A DNA stretch of 64,000 bases from contig NZ_JACTVJ010000018.1 in assembly GCF_014493765.1 (NCBI RefSeq), forward strand, positions 186,001-250,000. Reading direction: 5' to 3'. Of the stretch, positions 33,908-43,889 are shown piece by piece. Below the pieces are notes generated by a model that did no database searches, was not told where the DNA came from, and saw only the letters and a program-made list of their open reading frames with translations. The position numbers were made by a program, and so were the translations under genes. The first letter of the stretch is position 1. Each line of letters starts with the position of its first letter. Source of the DNA: Streptomyces polyasparticus (GTDB lineage: Bacteria; Actinomycetota; Actinomycetes; Streptomycetales; Streptomycetaceae).

Positions 33908-34046
33908 TCCCCTCCGGCCGCATCGCGGCTGCAGGCCGGTGGGGCTCATCCACCAACCGGTGCACGGCTCACGGCCGTTGGGGCCCGTACCCCCACGCTC
34001 CACACCCACCCCGCGCGGGCTGCGCTGGCTGCGCTGGACGGAGCGT

Positions 34047-34227
34047 CCAACTCCAGCCCGTCCGGCGTTTGAGGACGAGCGCCGTCCAGGCGCGACAAGG
34101 GGGCAAGGGGCGAAGCCCCAAAGAGGCCCACCCACCCGGGGGTCCGGGGGCGCAGCCCACGGTTTCGGGAAGGGGCGGGGAGGGGAAAACCGCCCGCCGC
34201 AGGCGCCGCCCACCCGCACCCGACGAC
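34047..34227 (+). repeat. Interspersed intergenic repeat, copy A
   Basis: Shares ordered blocks with 51236-51431: CCAGCCC...GGCGTTTGAG, GGGGCGAAGCCCC-type hairpins, CCCACCCACCC, GGTTTCGGGAAGGGGCGGGG and GCCCGCCGCAGGCGC, then CCGCACCCG. It lies just beyond the groEL terminator. GGCGTTTGAGGA-containing elements recur in Streptomyces intergenic regions as far as I recall. Confidence 0.7.
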
Positions 34228-34245
34228 GAACCCGCACACGCACAC

Positions 34246-34280
34246 GAAGGCCCGGCATCCTCGACGGATGCCGGGCCTTC
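34246..34280. terminator. groEL terminator
   Basis: Perfect 15-bp stem (34246-34260 with 34266-34280), TCGAC loop, about 48 bp beyond the groEL stop. Direct repeats GGTGACGTAAC (34281-34291, 34301-34311) lie between it and the gene. Confidence 0.88.
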
Positions 34281-34328
34281 GGTGACGTAACCGTCAATGC
34301 GGTGACGTAACTCCTAGGAGGTCAGACC

Positions 34329-35975
<1,647 letters not shown>

Positions 35976-36052
35976 TCAAAAATGAACCGCGCCCCTGGCC
36001 GCCCGGCAATCAGCGGGGGCCAGGGGCGCGGAACGGAAGCAAGTCCGGTGAA

Positions 36053-36361
36053 TTACTTCTCGACGATCGCGAGCACGTCGCGAGCCGAGAGGACGAGGTA
36101 CTCCTCGCCGTTGTACTTCACCTCGGTGCCGCCGTACTTGCTGTACAGCACGATGTCGCCGGTCTTCACGTCGAGCGGCAGACGCTCGCCGTTCTCGAAG
36201 CGGCCCGGGCCCACGGCGAGGACGACGCCCTCCTGGGGCTTCTCCTTCGCGGTGTCCGGGATGACCAGGCCAGAGGCCGTGGTCTGCTCGGCGTCGAGCG
36301 GCTGGACCACGATGCGGTCCTCGAGCGGCTTGATGGCAACCTTGGAGCTGGCGGTCGTCAC
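36053..36361 (-). CDS. groES: Co-chaperonin GroES
   Basis: Hsp10 lid protein of 102 residues. It begins with [20 protein letters not shown], contains the mobile-loop region [19 protein letters not shown] and ends [18 protein letters not shown] 36361 follows GGGGGAGG at ideal spacing; the longer open frame is not needed. First gene of the groES-groEL1 operon. Confidence 0.95.
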   Translation of the reverse strand: MTTASSKVAIKPLEDRIVVQPLDAEQTTASGLVIPDTAKEKPQEGVVLAVGPGRFENGERLPLDVKTGDIVLYSKYGGTEVKYNGEEYLVLSARDVLAIVEK

Positions 36362-36459
36362 GATCCGACCTCCCCCTTCGGAGATCTCGGGGATGAACTG
36401 TCTGAGGTGGCGACCAGGTGGATCCGTCGTCGCGGGTGCCGGACCTGCCCGTCGCTGTG

Positions 36460-36486
36460 TTGGCACTCTCCAGTGGGGAGTGCCAG
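36460..36486. promoter_or_regulatory. CIRCE operator 1 (HrcA site)
   Basis: TTGGCACTC-N9-GAGTGCCAG, a close match to the CIRCE consensus TTAGCACTC-N9-GAGTGCTAA, located downstream of the groES -10 box and so overlapping the transcription start or leader. HrcA binding here represses chaperonin expression until heat shock. Confidence 0.92.
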
Positions 36487-36491
36487 GCCCG

Positions 36492-36521
36492 AGACTATGA
36501 CCGCGATTAGCACTCGGTCAA
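36492..36521 (-). promoter_or_regulatory. groES-groEL1 promoter
   Basis: On the minus strand TTGACC (36516-36521) is followed after 18 bp by TAGTCT (36492-36497), a good housekeeping-sigma promoter. The -35 box lies within the spacer of CIRCE 2 and CIRCE 1 begins 6 bp downstream of the -10. Confidence 0.8.
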
Positions 36522-36533
36522 GCGGAGTGCCAA
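36507..36533. promoter_or_regulatory. CIRCE operator 2 (HrcA site)
   Basis: TTAGCACTC-N9-GAGTGCCAA, eight of nine bases in the right arm and all nine in the left matching consensus. It overlaps the -35 box of the groES promoter. Confidence 0.93.
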
Positions 36534-36675
36534 TGAGGGGTTCTGTTTCGCCCTGAGGTGAACGCTCCCGGCACGGCCGCGCCCGCCGTCCGGCCGGGTC
36601 ACGGGCGGGCCGCACCCTGGTCTCGATCGGCGAACGCGCCGCCGGAGCCCCCGGTTCCGCGGCGACCGTACGGAG

Positions 36676-37140
36676 ATGCCCGCTGACACGGACCGCCACG
36701 ACGGCTGCGCCGACGCCCTGATCGCGCTGCTCATGGTCATCGCCGACATCGTCGCCCTCGCCGCCGCGGCGCTCTGGGCCGCGCTGCGGGGCCTGGGGCG
36801 CGGAACGGAGGACGCGGGCGGAGGCAAGGCGGTTCCGGGCACCGCGATCCCGGCCGCCGCTCCCCCAGTACCGCCGATGGACTGGACGCCGGTCGTCATG
36901 TTCGGCGCCGTGTGCCTCACGCTCACCGTGCTCACGATCGTCTTCTGGCGGGGCGGACTGCGGATCACCGCATGGGCTCAGGGCGCGTTCGCGCTGCTCG
37001 CCGCGTTGGCGGTCTGCGTGAGCGCGGCGGGGGAATACGACCGGGCCCACCCTGAGCCCTCGGCGCCCACCTCCCCGTACATCGGCACCTACGGCCAATG
37101 CCGAAGCGGCGGCGACTCCCATGAGTGCCCAGGGGGCTGA
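36676..37140 (+). CDS. Hypothetical membrane protein
   Basis: Protein of 154 residues, family unknown. Three hydrophobic helices are visible: about 13-40 (LIALLMVIADIVALAAAALWAA), 70-90 (VVMFGAVCLTLTVLTIVFW) and 100-115 (GAFALLAALAVCVSAAG). A Gly/Ala/Pro linker joins helices 1 and 2. The C-terminal tail has two Cys (YGQCRSGGDSHECPGG) and is probably outside. It is convergent with the L,D-transpeptidase gene. Codon third positions are GC-rich as in real genes here, but no ribosome site is obvious, so the exact start is uncertain. Confidence 0.6.
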   Translation: MPADTDRHDGCADALIALLMVIADIVALAAAALWAALRGLGRGTEDAGGGKAVPGTAIPAAAPPVPPMDWTPVVMFGAVCLTLTVLTIVFWRGGLRITAWAQGAFALLAALAVCVSAAGEYDRAHPEPSAPTSPYIGTYGQCRSGGDSHECPGG

Positions 37141-37183
37141 AGGTGTCGCCGCCGCCGGCGGACAAGGGGCTACGGGCGGGCCA

Positions 37184-38257
37184 CTACCAGTGGATGACCA
37201 CCTTGTCGCCCGTCTTCACCTGGGTGTCGAAGAGCCACTTGATGCCCTCGTAGTCGCGGACGTTGACGCAGCCGTACGAGCCGCCGGTGTAGCCGTTCTG
37301 CGCGAAGTTCTCGGAGTAGTGCACGGCCTGGCCGCCGTCGAAGAACATCGCGAACGGCATCGCCGAGTCGTAGATCGTCGACACGTGCTCGCGGCTCTTC
37401 CAGTACACGGAGAACACGCCTTCACGCGTCTCGTACCCCTTCGCCCCGAACCGGACGTCGAGCAGCTTGTGCACCTTGCCGTCGATCACCCAGGCCAGCT
37501 TCTTGGAGGTCTTCGAGATGCACAGCACACGCCCGGTCATGCACCGGTCGTCCAGATCGGCCTGGGACGCGTCCACCGTCGGCAGCTCCACCGGCGGCTT
37601 CAGCTCGTCCGCCGTGGGCTGACGGGTCTGGGACGTGAGCTTCTCCCAGGTGTCCTCGAACACGGTCCCGGTCGGCTCGAGCCCCGCGGCCTGCTGGTAC
37701 GCCTTGACGGCAGCCAGCGTGACATCGCCGTAGAACCCGGTCGGCTTGTCCTTGAAGTGATCCAGCTGCTTGAGGCGGGCCTGCAGCTCGCGCACCTTGT
37801 CGTTGTTGTCGCCGTGCCCGAGCACCTGCTTCTTCGGGAACAGCTCGTCCTTCGTGGGCGCCTTCGTCTGGGAGGTCAGCTGCTCCCAGGTGGAGGCGGT
37901 GACGATGCCTGTGACCTCGAGCTTCTGCGCCGCCTGGTACTCGGCCACACCACCCTCGGTGGCCGGCCCGTAGTTGCCGTTCGGCACTGCCTTGAGGTGC
38001 TTGACCTGGACGAGGCGGGCCTGGAGCTCACGCACCTTGTCGGAGTTGTCGCCGGGCTTGAGGACGACCTCGTCGGTCTCCTTCGTCGGGCTCGGCTTCT
38101 CGCTCGGCTCGGGCTTCTCCGACGCGGGGGCCTCACTGGCCGCGACTTCGTTCGCCGCGTTCTCGGCCGGGTCACCGCCCTGACTGCAGCCGCTCAAAAA
38201 CAGCGTCGCCGCGGACAGCAGAGCAACCGCCGACAGGCGTATTCGGTTCGAGCGCAC
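37184..38257 (-). CDS. L,D-transpeptidase lipoprotein with two peptidoglycan-binding repeats
   Basis: Secreted lipoprotein of 357 residues. The signal ends in the lipobox LSGC (near residues 21-24). After a Glu/Pro/Ser/Lys linker, two PG_binding_1-like repeats occur at about 70-135 and 145-205, each starting with GDN(S/N)DKVRELQARL and ending with TWEKLTSQT. The YkuD catalytic domain spans about 235-357, with the nucleophile in SYGCVNVRD and an upstream His in AVHYSENF. It would make 3-3 crosslinks or attach proteins in the cell wall. The upstream gap to the divergent SEDS gene is AT-rich near 38290-38370 and likely holds both promoters. A second L,D-transpeptidase lies at 50274-51170. Confidence 0.9.
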   Translation of the reverse strand: MRSNRIRLSAVALLSAATLFLSGCSQGGDPAENAANEVAASEAPASEKPEPSEKPSPTKETDEVVLKPGDNSDKVRELQARLVQVKHLKAVPNGNYGPATEGGVAEYQAAQKLEVTGIVTASTWEQLTSQTKAPTKDELFPKKQVLGHGDNNDKVRELQARLKQLDHFKDKPTGFYGDVTLAAVKAYQQAAGLEPTGTVFEDTWEKLTSQTRQPTADELKPPVELPTVDASQADLDDRCMTGRVLCISKTSKKLAWVIDGKVHKLLDVRFGAKGYETREGVFSVYWKSREHVSTIYDSAMPFAMFFDGGQAVHYSENFAQNGYTGGSYGCVNVRDYEGIKWLFDTQVKTGDKVVIHW

Positions 38258-38505
38258 AACTCCCCCTGCATCAGATCAGCACCTACACCCCTTTAGAGAC
38301 TCTGGAAACGCCGAAATGTTGCACGTCCCTCGATAACGGAAACATCACAGCTATACGAGGCTTGAGCCGGCCATGCGGAGAAGCATCCGGGAACCCTCAC
38401 CTCGCGTGATGCGTCTCACCGACGGCAACCGCGACGCCCCCCACCACGTCTTCCTCGCGGAGAAACCGGCACAAGAGCAGCAAACCGAGCGAAACGGACG
38501 GGTGG

Positions 38506-39921
38506 ATGGCGGCGGAGACTCCCTTCATCACGCAGGAACCTCCGGCGGCCCACCCACCACGGATCCGCGGCAGCTCACTCCTCGCCGCCGGACACCGCCG
38601 CACCGAGGCGCTGCTGCTGCTCCTCGTCGTCGCGATCACCACCTTCGGACAGGCCACGGCAGGCCTCGCCGTGCACGGCGAACTGCCCGGCAACCTCGGC
38701 CAGTTCGCGCTCAGCATGGCCCTGCTGTCCTTCGCCGCCCATCTCGCCGTACGCCGGTTCGCGCCCTACGCGGATCCGCTGATCCTGCCGCTCGCCGTCC
38801 TGATCACCGGCCTCGGTCTCGTCCTGCTGCACCGCCTCGACCCCGCCTACGCCCGCCGGTACGGCTCGGACCCGACCGCGAGCGGACAGCTGATGTGGTC
38901 CGTGATCGGGGTCGCGGTCTGCATCGGGGTGCTCGTGGCGCTGCGCGACCACCGCCGGCTGCAGCGGTACATCTACGTGACGATGGCCGTCTCGCTCGTC
39001 CTCCTGATGGCGCCCGCCTTCTTCCCCGGCGACACCTACGGCGCCAAGCGGTGGATCTACCTCGGCGGACTGTCCTTCCAGCCGGGCGAGTTCGTGAAGA
39101 TCATGATCGCGGTGTTCTTCGCCGGCTATCTCACGCTCAACCGCAACGCCCTCGCCCTGACCGGCCGCAAGGTGCTCGGCATGCGCCTGCCGCCGGGCCG
39201 TCAGTTCGGCCCGATCCTCGCGATCTGGGCGGTCAGCCTGCTCGTGCTGATCTTCGAGCGGGACCTGGGCACCTCGCTGATCTTCTTCGGTCTCTTCGTC
39301 GTGATGCTGTACGCGGCCACGCAGCGCACCAGCTGGATCGTGACCGGTCTCCTGATGGCCTCGCTGGGCGCCTTCGTCGTCGGCTCGCTCGAACCCCATG
39401 TGCACGGCCGCGTCGAGGCCTGGCTCGACCCCTTCGCCGTCTACGCGAAGGACGGCAGCGGCTCCGATCAGCTGGCGCAGGCCCTGTTCAGCTTCGGCAG
39501 CGGCGGCCTGACCGGCACCGGGCTCGGGCAGGGCCATCCCGAGCTGATCGCGTTCGCCGGCCGCAGCGACTTCATCCTGACCACGGTGGGCGAGGAGCTC
39601 GGGCTCGCCGGCCTGACCGCCGTCCTGCTGCTCTACGCCCTGCTCGTCCAGCGCGGTCTGCGCACCGCCCTGCTCGCCCGCGACCCCTTCGGCAAACTGC
39701 TCGCGGCCGGCCTCTCCGCGGCCCTGATGCTCCAGGTGTTCGTGGTCGCGGGCGGCGTCACCGGGTTGATACCGCTGACGGGCAAGGCCCTGCCGTTCCT
39801 CGCGAAGGGCGGCTCGTCTCTCGTCGCGAACTGGGTGATGATCGCGATCCTGCTGCGGATCAGCGACAGCGCGGGCCGCCACCGGGCGGCGGCGGCCGAG
39901 GAGAGCGCGGATCAGAGGTAG
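38506..39921 (+). CDS. SEDS-family peptidoglycan polymerase (FtsW/RodA/SpoVE)
   Basis: Integral membrane protein of 471 residues with about ten hydrophobic helices. Family signatures are GAKRWIYLGGLSFQPGEFVK (near 175-194), a LSFGSGGLTGTGLGQGHPELI-like loop (near 325-345) with DFILTTVGEELGL, and GLIPLTGKALPFLAKGGSS near 420. SEDS proteins polymerise glycan strands from lipid II with a class B PBP; no PBP gene adjoins this one, unlike the usual mrdAB or ftsI/ftsW pairs. A role in sporulation or elongation is possible. The last 10 bp overlap the end of the convergent deacetylase gene. Confidence 0.9.
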   Translation: MAAETPFITQEPPAAHPPRIRGSSLLAAGHRRTEALLLLLVVAITTFGQATAGLAVHGELPGNLGQFALSMALLSFAAHLAVRRFAPYADPLILPLAVLITGLGLVLLHRLDPAYARRYGSDPTASGQLMWSVIGVAVCIGVLVALRDHRRLQRYIYVTMAVSLVLLMAPAFFPGDTYGAKRWIYLGGLSFQPGEFVKIMIAVFFAGYLTLNRNALALTGRKVLGMRLPPGRQFGPILAIWAVSLLVLIFERDLGTSLIFFGLFVVMLYAATQRTSWIVTGLLMASLGAFVVGSLEPHVHGRVEAWLDPFAVYAKDGSGSDQLAQALFSFGSGGLTGTGLGQGHPELIAFAGRSDFILTTVGEELGLAGLTAVLLLYALLVQRGLRTALLARDPFGKLLAAGLSAALMLQVFVVAGGVTGLIPLTGKALPFLAKGGSSLVANWVMIAILLRISDSAGRHRAAAAEESADQR

Positions 39922-40742
39922 TCCTCAAGCCGCGCCACCGTGTAGCCCTGCTCCTGGATCCTGCGCAGCATCCGCGTGGTCATGTCGGTCAGGGACGCAC
40001 CGCGCAGCTCGTCCGGGCCGCGGAAGTGGGCCAGGATCACATCCCCTGGCCGCAGCCTGGCGCCCTCGGCGTACCGCAGATCGTTGATCTGCATCGAGGC
40101 CCGCCACAGCACCACCGCCGAGATCCCGCAGTCCGCCGCGGCCCGCAGCGTGTCCGCGTTGTACTCGCCGTACGGCGGCCGGAACAGCCGCGGCCGCTGC
40201 CCGAAGCGCGCCTTGAGCTTGTCCTGCTGGCCGCAGATCTCCCAGCGCTGCCCCTCGTAGGGAAGACCCGGCAGGTACGGGTGGTCGAGCGTGTGGTTCT
40301 GCACCGTGGCGCCCACCGAGGCCAGCTCGCCGAAGTGCGCGTAGCCCGGTCCCGCCACGCTGTCGGTGAGGAACATCGAGACGGGCAGCCGCAGTTCGCG
40401 CACCATCCGGACGAACCGGGGATCGCGCTCCGCACCGTCGTCGAAGGTCAGGAAGACGACCTTGTCCTTGGTCGGCACACGGTCGAGCACCGGCGGAAGA
40501 CCGGGCCCCGCCCCCTTGAACGCCTGCCGCCGCGGCGGCTTCGGTGCGGGTGCGAGCGGTCCGTCCAGGCCCCAGCGGCGCGCGGTGGCCTGGCTGACGC
40601 GGCGCTCCTCGACCTTCTGCGCGGCCTTGCGCCCGAGCCGTTCGATCGGGTCCACGGACTGAGCACAGCCGGTCAGACACCCACTGAGAGCAAGCGCACC
40701 GGCCGCGAGCACTCCGGCGAGCAGCCGGTGCGCGGCCCTCAC
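39912..40742 (-). CDS. Polysaccharide deacetylase lipoprotein (NodB domain), second of tandem pair
   Basis: Protein of 276 residues. The N-terminus has a signal with LSGC near 19-22. The NodB domain carries the catalytic base and metal ligands in FLTFDDGAERD (near 103), the metal His pair in NHTLDHPYL (near 150) and RPPYGEYN (near 196). It would remove acetyl groups from peptidoglycan or another surface glycan. A linker with RRQAFKGAGPG precedes the domain. The GTG start is 10 bp beyond the stop of the upstream deacetylase, so they form an operon. The genes are paralogues from a duplication, with shared endings (YTVARLEDYL and YAVARLEDYL). Confidence 0.9.
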   Translation of the reverse strand: MRAAHRLLAGVLAAGALALSGCLTGCAQSVDPIERLGRKAAQKVEERRVSQATARRWGLDGPLAPAPKPPRRQAFKGAGPGLPPVLDRVPTKDKVVFLTFDDGAERDPRFVRMVRELRLPVSMFLTDSVAGPGYAHFGELASVGATVQNHTLDHPYLPGLPYEGQRWEICGQQDKLKARFGQRPRLFRPPYGEYNADTLRAAADCGISAVVLWRASMQINDLRYAEGARLRPGDVILAHFRGPDELRGASLTDMTTRMLRRIQEQGYTVARLEDYL

Positions 40743-40752
40743 AGCCCCGCCC

Positions 40753-41646
40753 TCACAGGTAGTCCTCGAGGCGGGCCACCGCGTATCCCTTGTCGGTGAC
40801 CATCTTCATGAACTTGCGGATCATGTCGGGCATCGAGCCCTTCCAGTCCTCCTTGCCGCGGAAGTGCGTGAGGACGATGTCGCCGGGGTGGATGTCGCGG
40901 TCCCACTCGCGGTAGTCCATGCGGTCCACGAAGACCTCGGCGTTCCACAGCGGCACGGCCTTGATCCCGCAGGCCTTCGCGGCGCGCAGGGTGTCGCGGT
41001 TGTAGTTGCCGTACGGCGGGCGGAAGAGCTCGGGCCGCTTGCCGTAGCGCTTCTCGATGACGTCCTGCATCCCGCAGATCTCACGCTTCTGCTGGCCGTA
41101 CGAGAGTCCGGGCATGTACCGGTGGTTGAGCGTGTGGTTGTTCAGGACCACGCCGCGGTCCTGCATCTTCTTGAAGTAGCCGTAGTCCTCCTTGACCAGG
41201 TAGTCGCTGAGGAAGGCGGTGTACGGGATCTTCAGATCGCTCATCATTTTGAGGAACTGCGGATCCTTCTCGGCCCCGTCGTCGATCGTCAGGAAGACGA
41301 CCTTGTCCTTGGTCGGGATCGTGGTGAAGACATGCGGCAGATCCTTCTGCCCCGGCACCTCGAATCCCTTACGGGTGGTCGGCTTCGTCTTCTTCGACGG
41401 CGCCTCGGGCGCGGTGAGCGGCATCTTGGCCAGACCCCAGCGCTTGACCGCCGCGACCTTGGCGGCGTGCGCGGCGGCACGCTGCTTGGCGAGGGCGGCG
41501 GCCTGCTGGCCGGGCGCGGGCTTGACCGGCTCGCTGCCGCCGCCGCTGGAACAGGCGGTCGCGACGAGGGCGGTGGTGGCGATGAGGGCCACCCCGGACA
41601 CGGCCAGACGCAACCGATTTTTGTCGTTTTGTCTTACTAGTTGCAT
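40753..41646 (-). CDS. Polysaccharide deacetylase lipoprotein (NodB domain), first of tandem pair
   Basis: Protein of about 297 residues. Lipobox VATAC near residues 27-31, then a linker rich in Ala/Gln/Lys. The NodB domain has FLTIDDGAEKD (near 125), NHTLNHRYM (near 175) and RPPYGNYN (near 220), so both metal site and catalytic Asp are kept. ATG 41646 is chosen because a lipoprotein signal starts there and AGGA lies upstream; the open frame extends 65 codons further without coding character. It probably acts on peptidoglycan at the outer face, alongside its paralogue. The divergent neighbour is the methyltransferase gene. Confidence 0.9.
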   Translation of the reverse strand: MQLVRQNDKNRLRLAVSGVALIATTALVATACSSGGGSEPVKPAPGQQAAALAKQRAAAHAAKVAAVKRWGLAKMPLTAPEAPSKKTKPTTRKGFEVPGQKDLPHVFTTIPTKDKVVFLTIDDGAEKDPQFLKMMSDLKIPYTAFLSDYLVKEDYGYFKKMQDRGVVLNNHTLNHRYMPGLSYGQQKREICGMQDVIEKRYGKRPELFRPPYGNYNRDTLRAAKACGIKAVPLWNAEVFVDRMDYREWDRDIHPGDIVLTHFRGKEDWKGSMPDMIRKFMKMVTDKGYAVARLEDYL

Positions 41647-41757
41647 GGGGCCGGATCCTGTCAGCGCCGAAGGCGTGGACCCGGCCGACAGCACCGCCGC
41701 GGCGCGCACGATCCACCGACTGGCCGACAGGGACACGGGGTGGCGGACAATGGCGTG

Positions 41758-42951
41758 GTGAACGCGCCCCTGGACGAGACAGCATTCCGCGCCCTGCTCA
41801 CCGACGGGGGCCGCGCCCTGCTCGCCGAGCTCAGCGACCACGACCCGGCCCAGGAGCTCGCCCTCGCCACGCGGCTGCGCCGCACGTACGCGCCCGAGCT
41901 GGTCTCCGCGGCGCTGGCCCAGGCCCGGCTGCGGCAGCGAGCGGCGGCGAAGTTCGGGGCGGACGCGGCGCGGATGTTCTTCACGCCGAACGGGGTCGAG
42001 CAGGCGACGCGCACCAGCGTCGCGGCGTACCGGGCAAGGGAGTTCAAGGGGCTCGGGGTGCGCTCGCTCGCCGACCTGTGCTGCGGCATCGGCGGCGACG
42101 CGATCGCGCTGGCCCGCGAGAGCATCTCGGTACTCGCGGTCGACCGCGACCCGCTGACCTGCGAGGTGGCGCGCGCCAATGCCGAGGCGCTCGGCCTTGC
42201 CGACCTCATCGAGGTGCGCGAGGCCGATGTCACGGACGTCGACACCTCCGCGTACGACGCCGTCTTCGTGGACCCCGCACGGCGCGGCGGCCGCGGCCGG
42301 ATCTTCGACCCCGAGGCGTACTCACCGCCGCTGTCCTGGGCGATCGAGGCGGCCCGCAAGGCCCCGCACGCCGCGCTGAAGATCGCGCCGGGTGTGCCGC
42401 ACGAGGCCGTCCCCGAGGACGTGTACGCCGAGTGGATCTCGGATTCCGGCGATGTGAAGGAGGCCGTGCTCTGGTTCGGGACGCGGCCCGGCACGTTCGG
42501 CGCGACGCTGCTGCCGGCCGGGGCCTCGCTGCGGTCCCCGCGCAGGGCGATGCTGCCGGACCCCGAGCCGCGGCCGGTGGGGCGCTTTCTGTACGAACCC
42601 GACGGCGCGGTCATCCGCGCCCACCTGGTCGCCGAGGTCGCGCAGGCGGTCGGCGGCGGCCTGATCGACCCGATGATCGCCTACGTCACGGCTGATGAAC
42701 TGCACAGCACGCCGTACGCCACCTCGTACGAGATCACGGACCGGCTCCCGTTCAACATCAAGAAGTTGAAGGCCCTATTGCGGGAGCGCGAGGTCGGGAT
42801 CCTGACCGTCAAGAAGCGCGGCTCCGCGGTCGAGCCGGAGGAGCTGCGCAAGAAGATGAAGCTGCAGGGGCGGAACTCCGCCACCGTGTTCCTGACGCGG
42901 GTGGCGGGGGCGCCGACGATGCTCGTCGGCCACCCCGCGCCCACCCCGTAG
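41758..42951 (+). CDS. Class I SAM-dependent methyltransferase with THUMP-like C-terminal domain
   Basis: Protein of 397 residues. An N-terminal helical region (ATRLRRTYAPELVSAALAQA) is followed by a Rossmann fold with motif I LADLCCGIGGDAIALA (near 102-117), the acidic motif II VLAVDRDPLTCEVA and DAVFVDPARRG (near 166), where DPAR resembles DPPY-type substrate motifs. The C-terminus (RLPFNIKKLKALLREREVGILTVKKRGSAVEPEELRKKMK) is a THUMP-like RNA-binding segment. It is therefore likely an rRNA or tRNA methyltransferase. Two adjacent GTG codons (41755, 41758) could start it. Divergent from the deacetylase operon. Confidence 0.82.
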   Translation: MNAPLDETAFRALLTDGGRALLAELSDHDPAQELALATRLRRTYAPELVSAALAQARLRQRAAAKFGADAARMFFTPNGVEQATRTSVAAYRAREFKGLGVRSLADLCCGIGGDAIALARESISVLAVDRDPLTCEVARANAEALGLADLIEVREADVTDVDTSAYDAVFVDPARRGGRGRIFDPEAYSPPLSWAIEAARKAPHAALKIAPGVPHEAVPEDVYAEWISDSGDVKEAVLWFGTRPGTFGATLLPAGASLRSPRRAMLPDPEPRPVGRFLYEPDGAVIRAHLVAEVAQAVGGGLIDPMIAYVTADELHSTPYATSYEITDRLPFNIKKLKALLREREVGILTVKKRGSAVEPEELRKKMKLQGRNSATVFLTRVAGAPTMLVGHPAPTP

Positions 42952-42952
42952 G

Positions 42953-43306
42953 TCAGCCCTCGACGATCTCGCGCAGCTCGCAGGTGATCGTCCACTCTTC
43001 CTCGTGGACCTTGAGGAAGCGCTTGGTCCACTCCAGGGCCTCGGCCTCGTCCTTGGTCTGGAAGACCGCGTACCCGCCGATGACCTCCTTGGTCTCGGTG
43101 AACGGGCCGTCGGTGACGGAGAGTTCGCCGCCGCTGTAGAGCACGCGCTTGCCCTCGGAGGTCGGGTGCAGACCGGAGGTGTCGAGCAGCACGCCCGCCT
43201 TGGTCATCTCCTCCATGAGCTTGCCCATGCGCTCCATGAGCTCCTCGCTCGGACCGCCGGGGTTGTTGTTCTCGTCGATGCGGATCAGCGACATGTAGCG
43301 CGGCAT
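42953..43306 (-). CDS. YCII-related (DGPF-domain) protein
   Basis: Protein of 117 residues with the DGPF/YCII fold: MPRYMSLIRIDENN at the start, TDGPFTETKEVIGGYAVFQ in the middle (near 62-80) and a C-terminal WTKRFLKVHEEEW helix. DGPF proteins are often found with ECF sigma factors, but none is adjacent here. Biochemical role is unknown. AGAGGAG is well placed before ATG 43306. Its stop lies 1 bp beyond the convergent methyltransferase stop. Confidence 0.85.
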   Translation of the reverse strand: MPRYMSLIRIDENNNPGGPSEELMERMGKLMEEMTKAGVLLDTSGLHPTSEGKRVLYSGGELSVTDGPFTETKEVIGGYAVFQTKDEAEALEWTKRFLKVHEEEWTITCELREIVEG

Positions 43307-43352
43307 GGTGACTCCTCTGGCCGGTGCGGAGGAGGGACCGTTTCCCTGCCTC

Positions 43353-43865
43353 TCACCCATGCGTCGAACGGGCACCGCCCGGATCGACATGCTCCGCGGA
43401 TTCTTCCGAAGATTTTTTCCGGGGGTCGTCACCGGCTCGTTCCGGCCAGGGGCGCGGGCGCCAGAACACGCCTGCGACCAGGCACAAGGCGAGGCCGACC
43501 GCCCCCGCCCCCAGCAGCAACCCGGCGGGTTCCCCCGCCTCGCCGGAGCGCCCCTGCAGCCCGGCCCCGAAGCCGAGCAGCACCAGCGCCCCCACGGCCG
43601 CGAGCGCGAGGCAGAACAGCCGGGCCCGCGGACGGCGGCCCGGCAGATAGTCGCCCCGCTCGTCCTGGTGCCGCTGTGCGCCGCGTACACCGTGCCGACG
43701 TTCGAGCCAGCCCCAGCCGATCCAGCACAGGAGGCCGGCGGCCAGCAGGAGCGCGGCGGCATAGATGACGAGGTCCATCCACAGGACATCGGTGAGGTCG
43801 GGCAGTCGGCCGCCGCGACGGGCCAACACCTCGTCGCACGCGGGTGGTTGCGAAGAAGTCGTCAT
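43353..43865 (-). CDS. Hypothetical membrane protein downstream of tsaD
   Basis: Protein of 170 residues, family unknown. Three helices: about 32-50 (VIYAAALLLAAGLLCWIGW), 85-103 (FCLALAAVGALVLLGFGAG) and 118-135 (GLLLGAGAVGLALCLVAGVFW). The loop between helices 1 and 2 is Arg/His-rich and probably cytoplasmic; the tail is Asp/Glu/Ser-rich. The start at 43865 is 24 bp beyond the tsaD stop, so it is likely the last gene of the tsaB-rimI-tsaD operon. GC-rich third positions support coding. Confidence 0.65.
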   Translation of the reverse strand: MTTSSQPPACDEVLARRGGRLPDLTDVLWMDLVIYAAALLLAAGLLCWIGWGWLERRHGVRGAQRHQDERGDYLPGRRPRARLFCLALAAVGALVLLGFGAGLQGRSGEAGEPAGLLLGAGAVGLALCLVAGVFWRPRPWPERAGDDPRKKSSEESAEHVDPGGARSTHG

Positions 43866-43889
43866 GCCCGCCGGGTACCCGGAACCGGG

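Larger units (their letters stand above)
33717..34245. other. Gene-free gap with folded element and interspersed repeat
   Basis: No gene is supported between the SDR stop and the groEL terminator. The gap contains the long inverted-repeat element at 33812-33907 and one copy of an interspersed repeat at 34047-34227. Several antisense and sense frames cross it, but none is consistent in length or codon use. Confidence 0.7.
36362..36675. other. groES upstream regulatory gap
   Basis: 314 bp without a gene. It holds two CIRCE operators and the groES promoter (36460-36533). The remainder to 36675 shows no further clear signal. Confidence 0.8.

Noticed and set aside
33799-34310. Overlapping small frames on both strands in the SDR-groEL gap
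   Set aside because: They run through the inverted repeat and the interspersed repeat and have no codon bias, so the gap is treated as noncoding.
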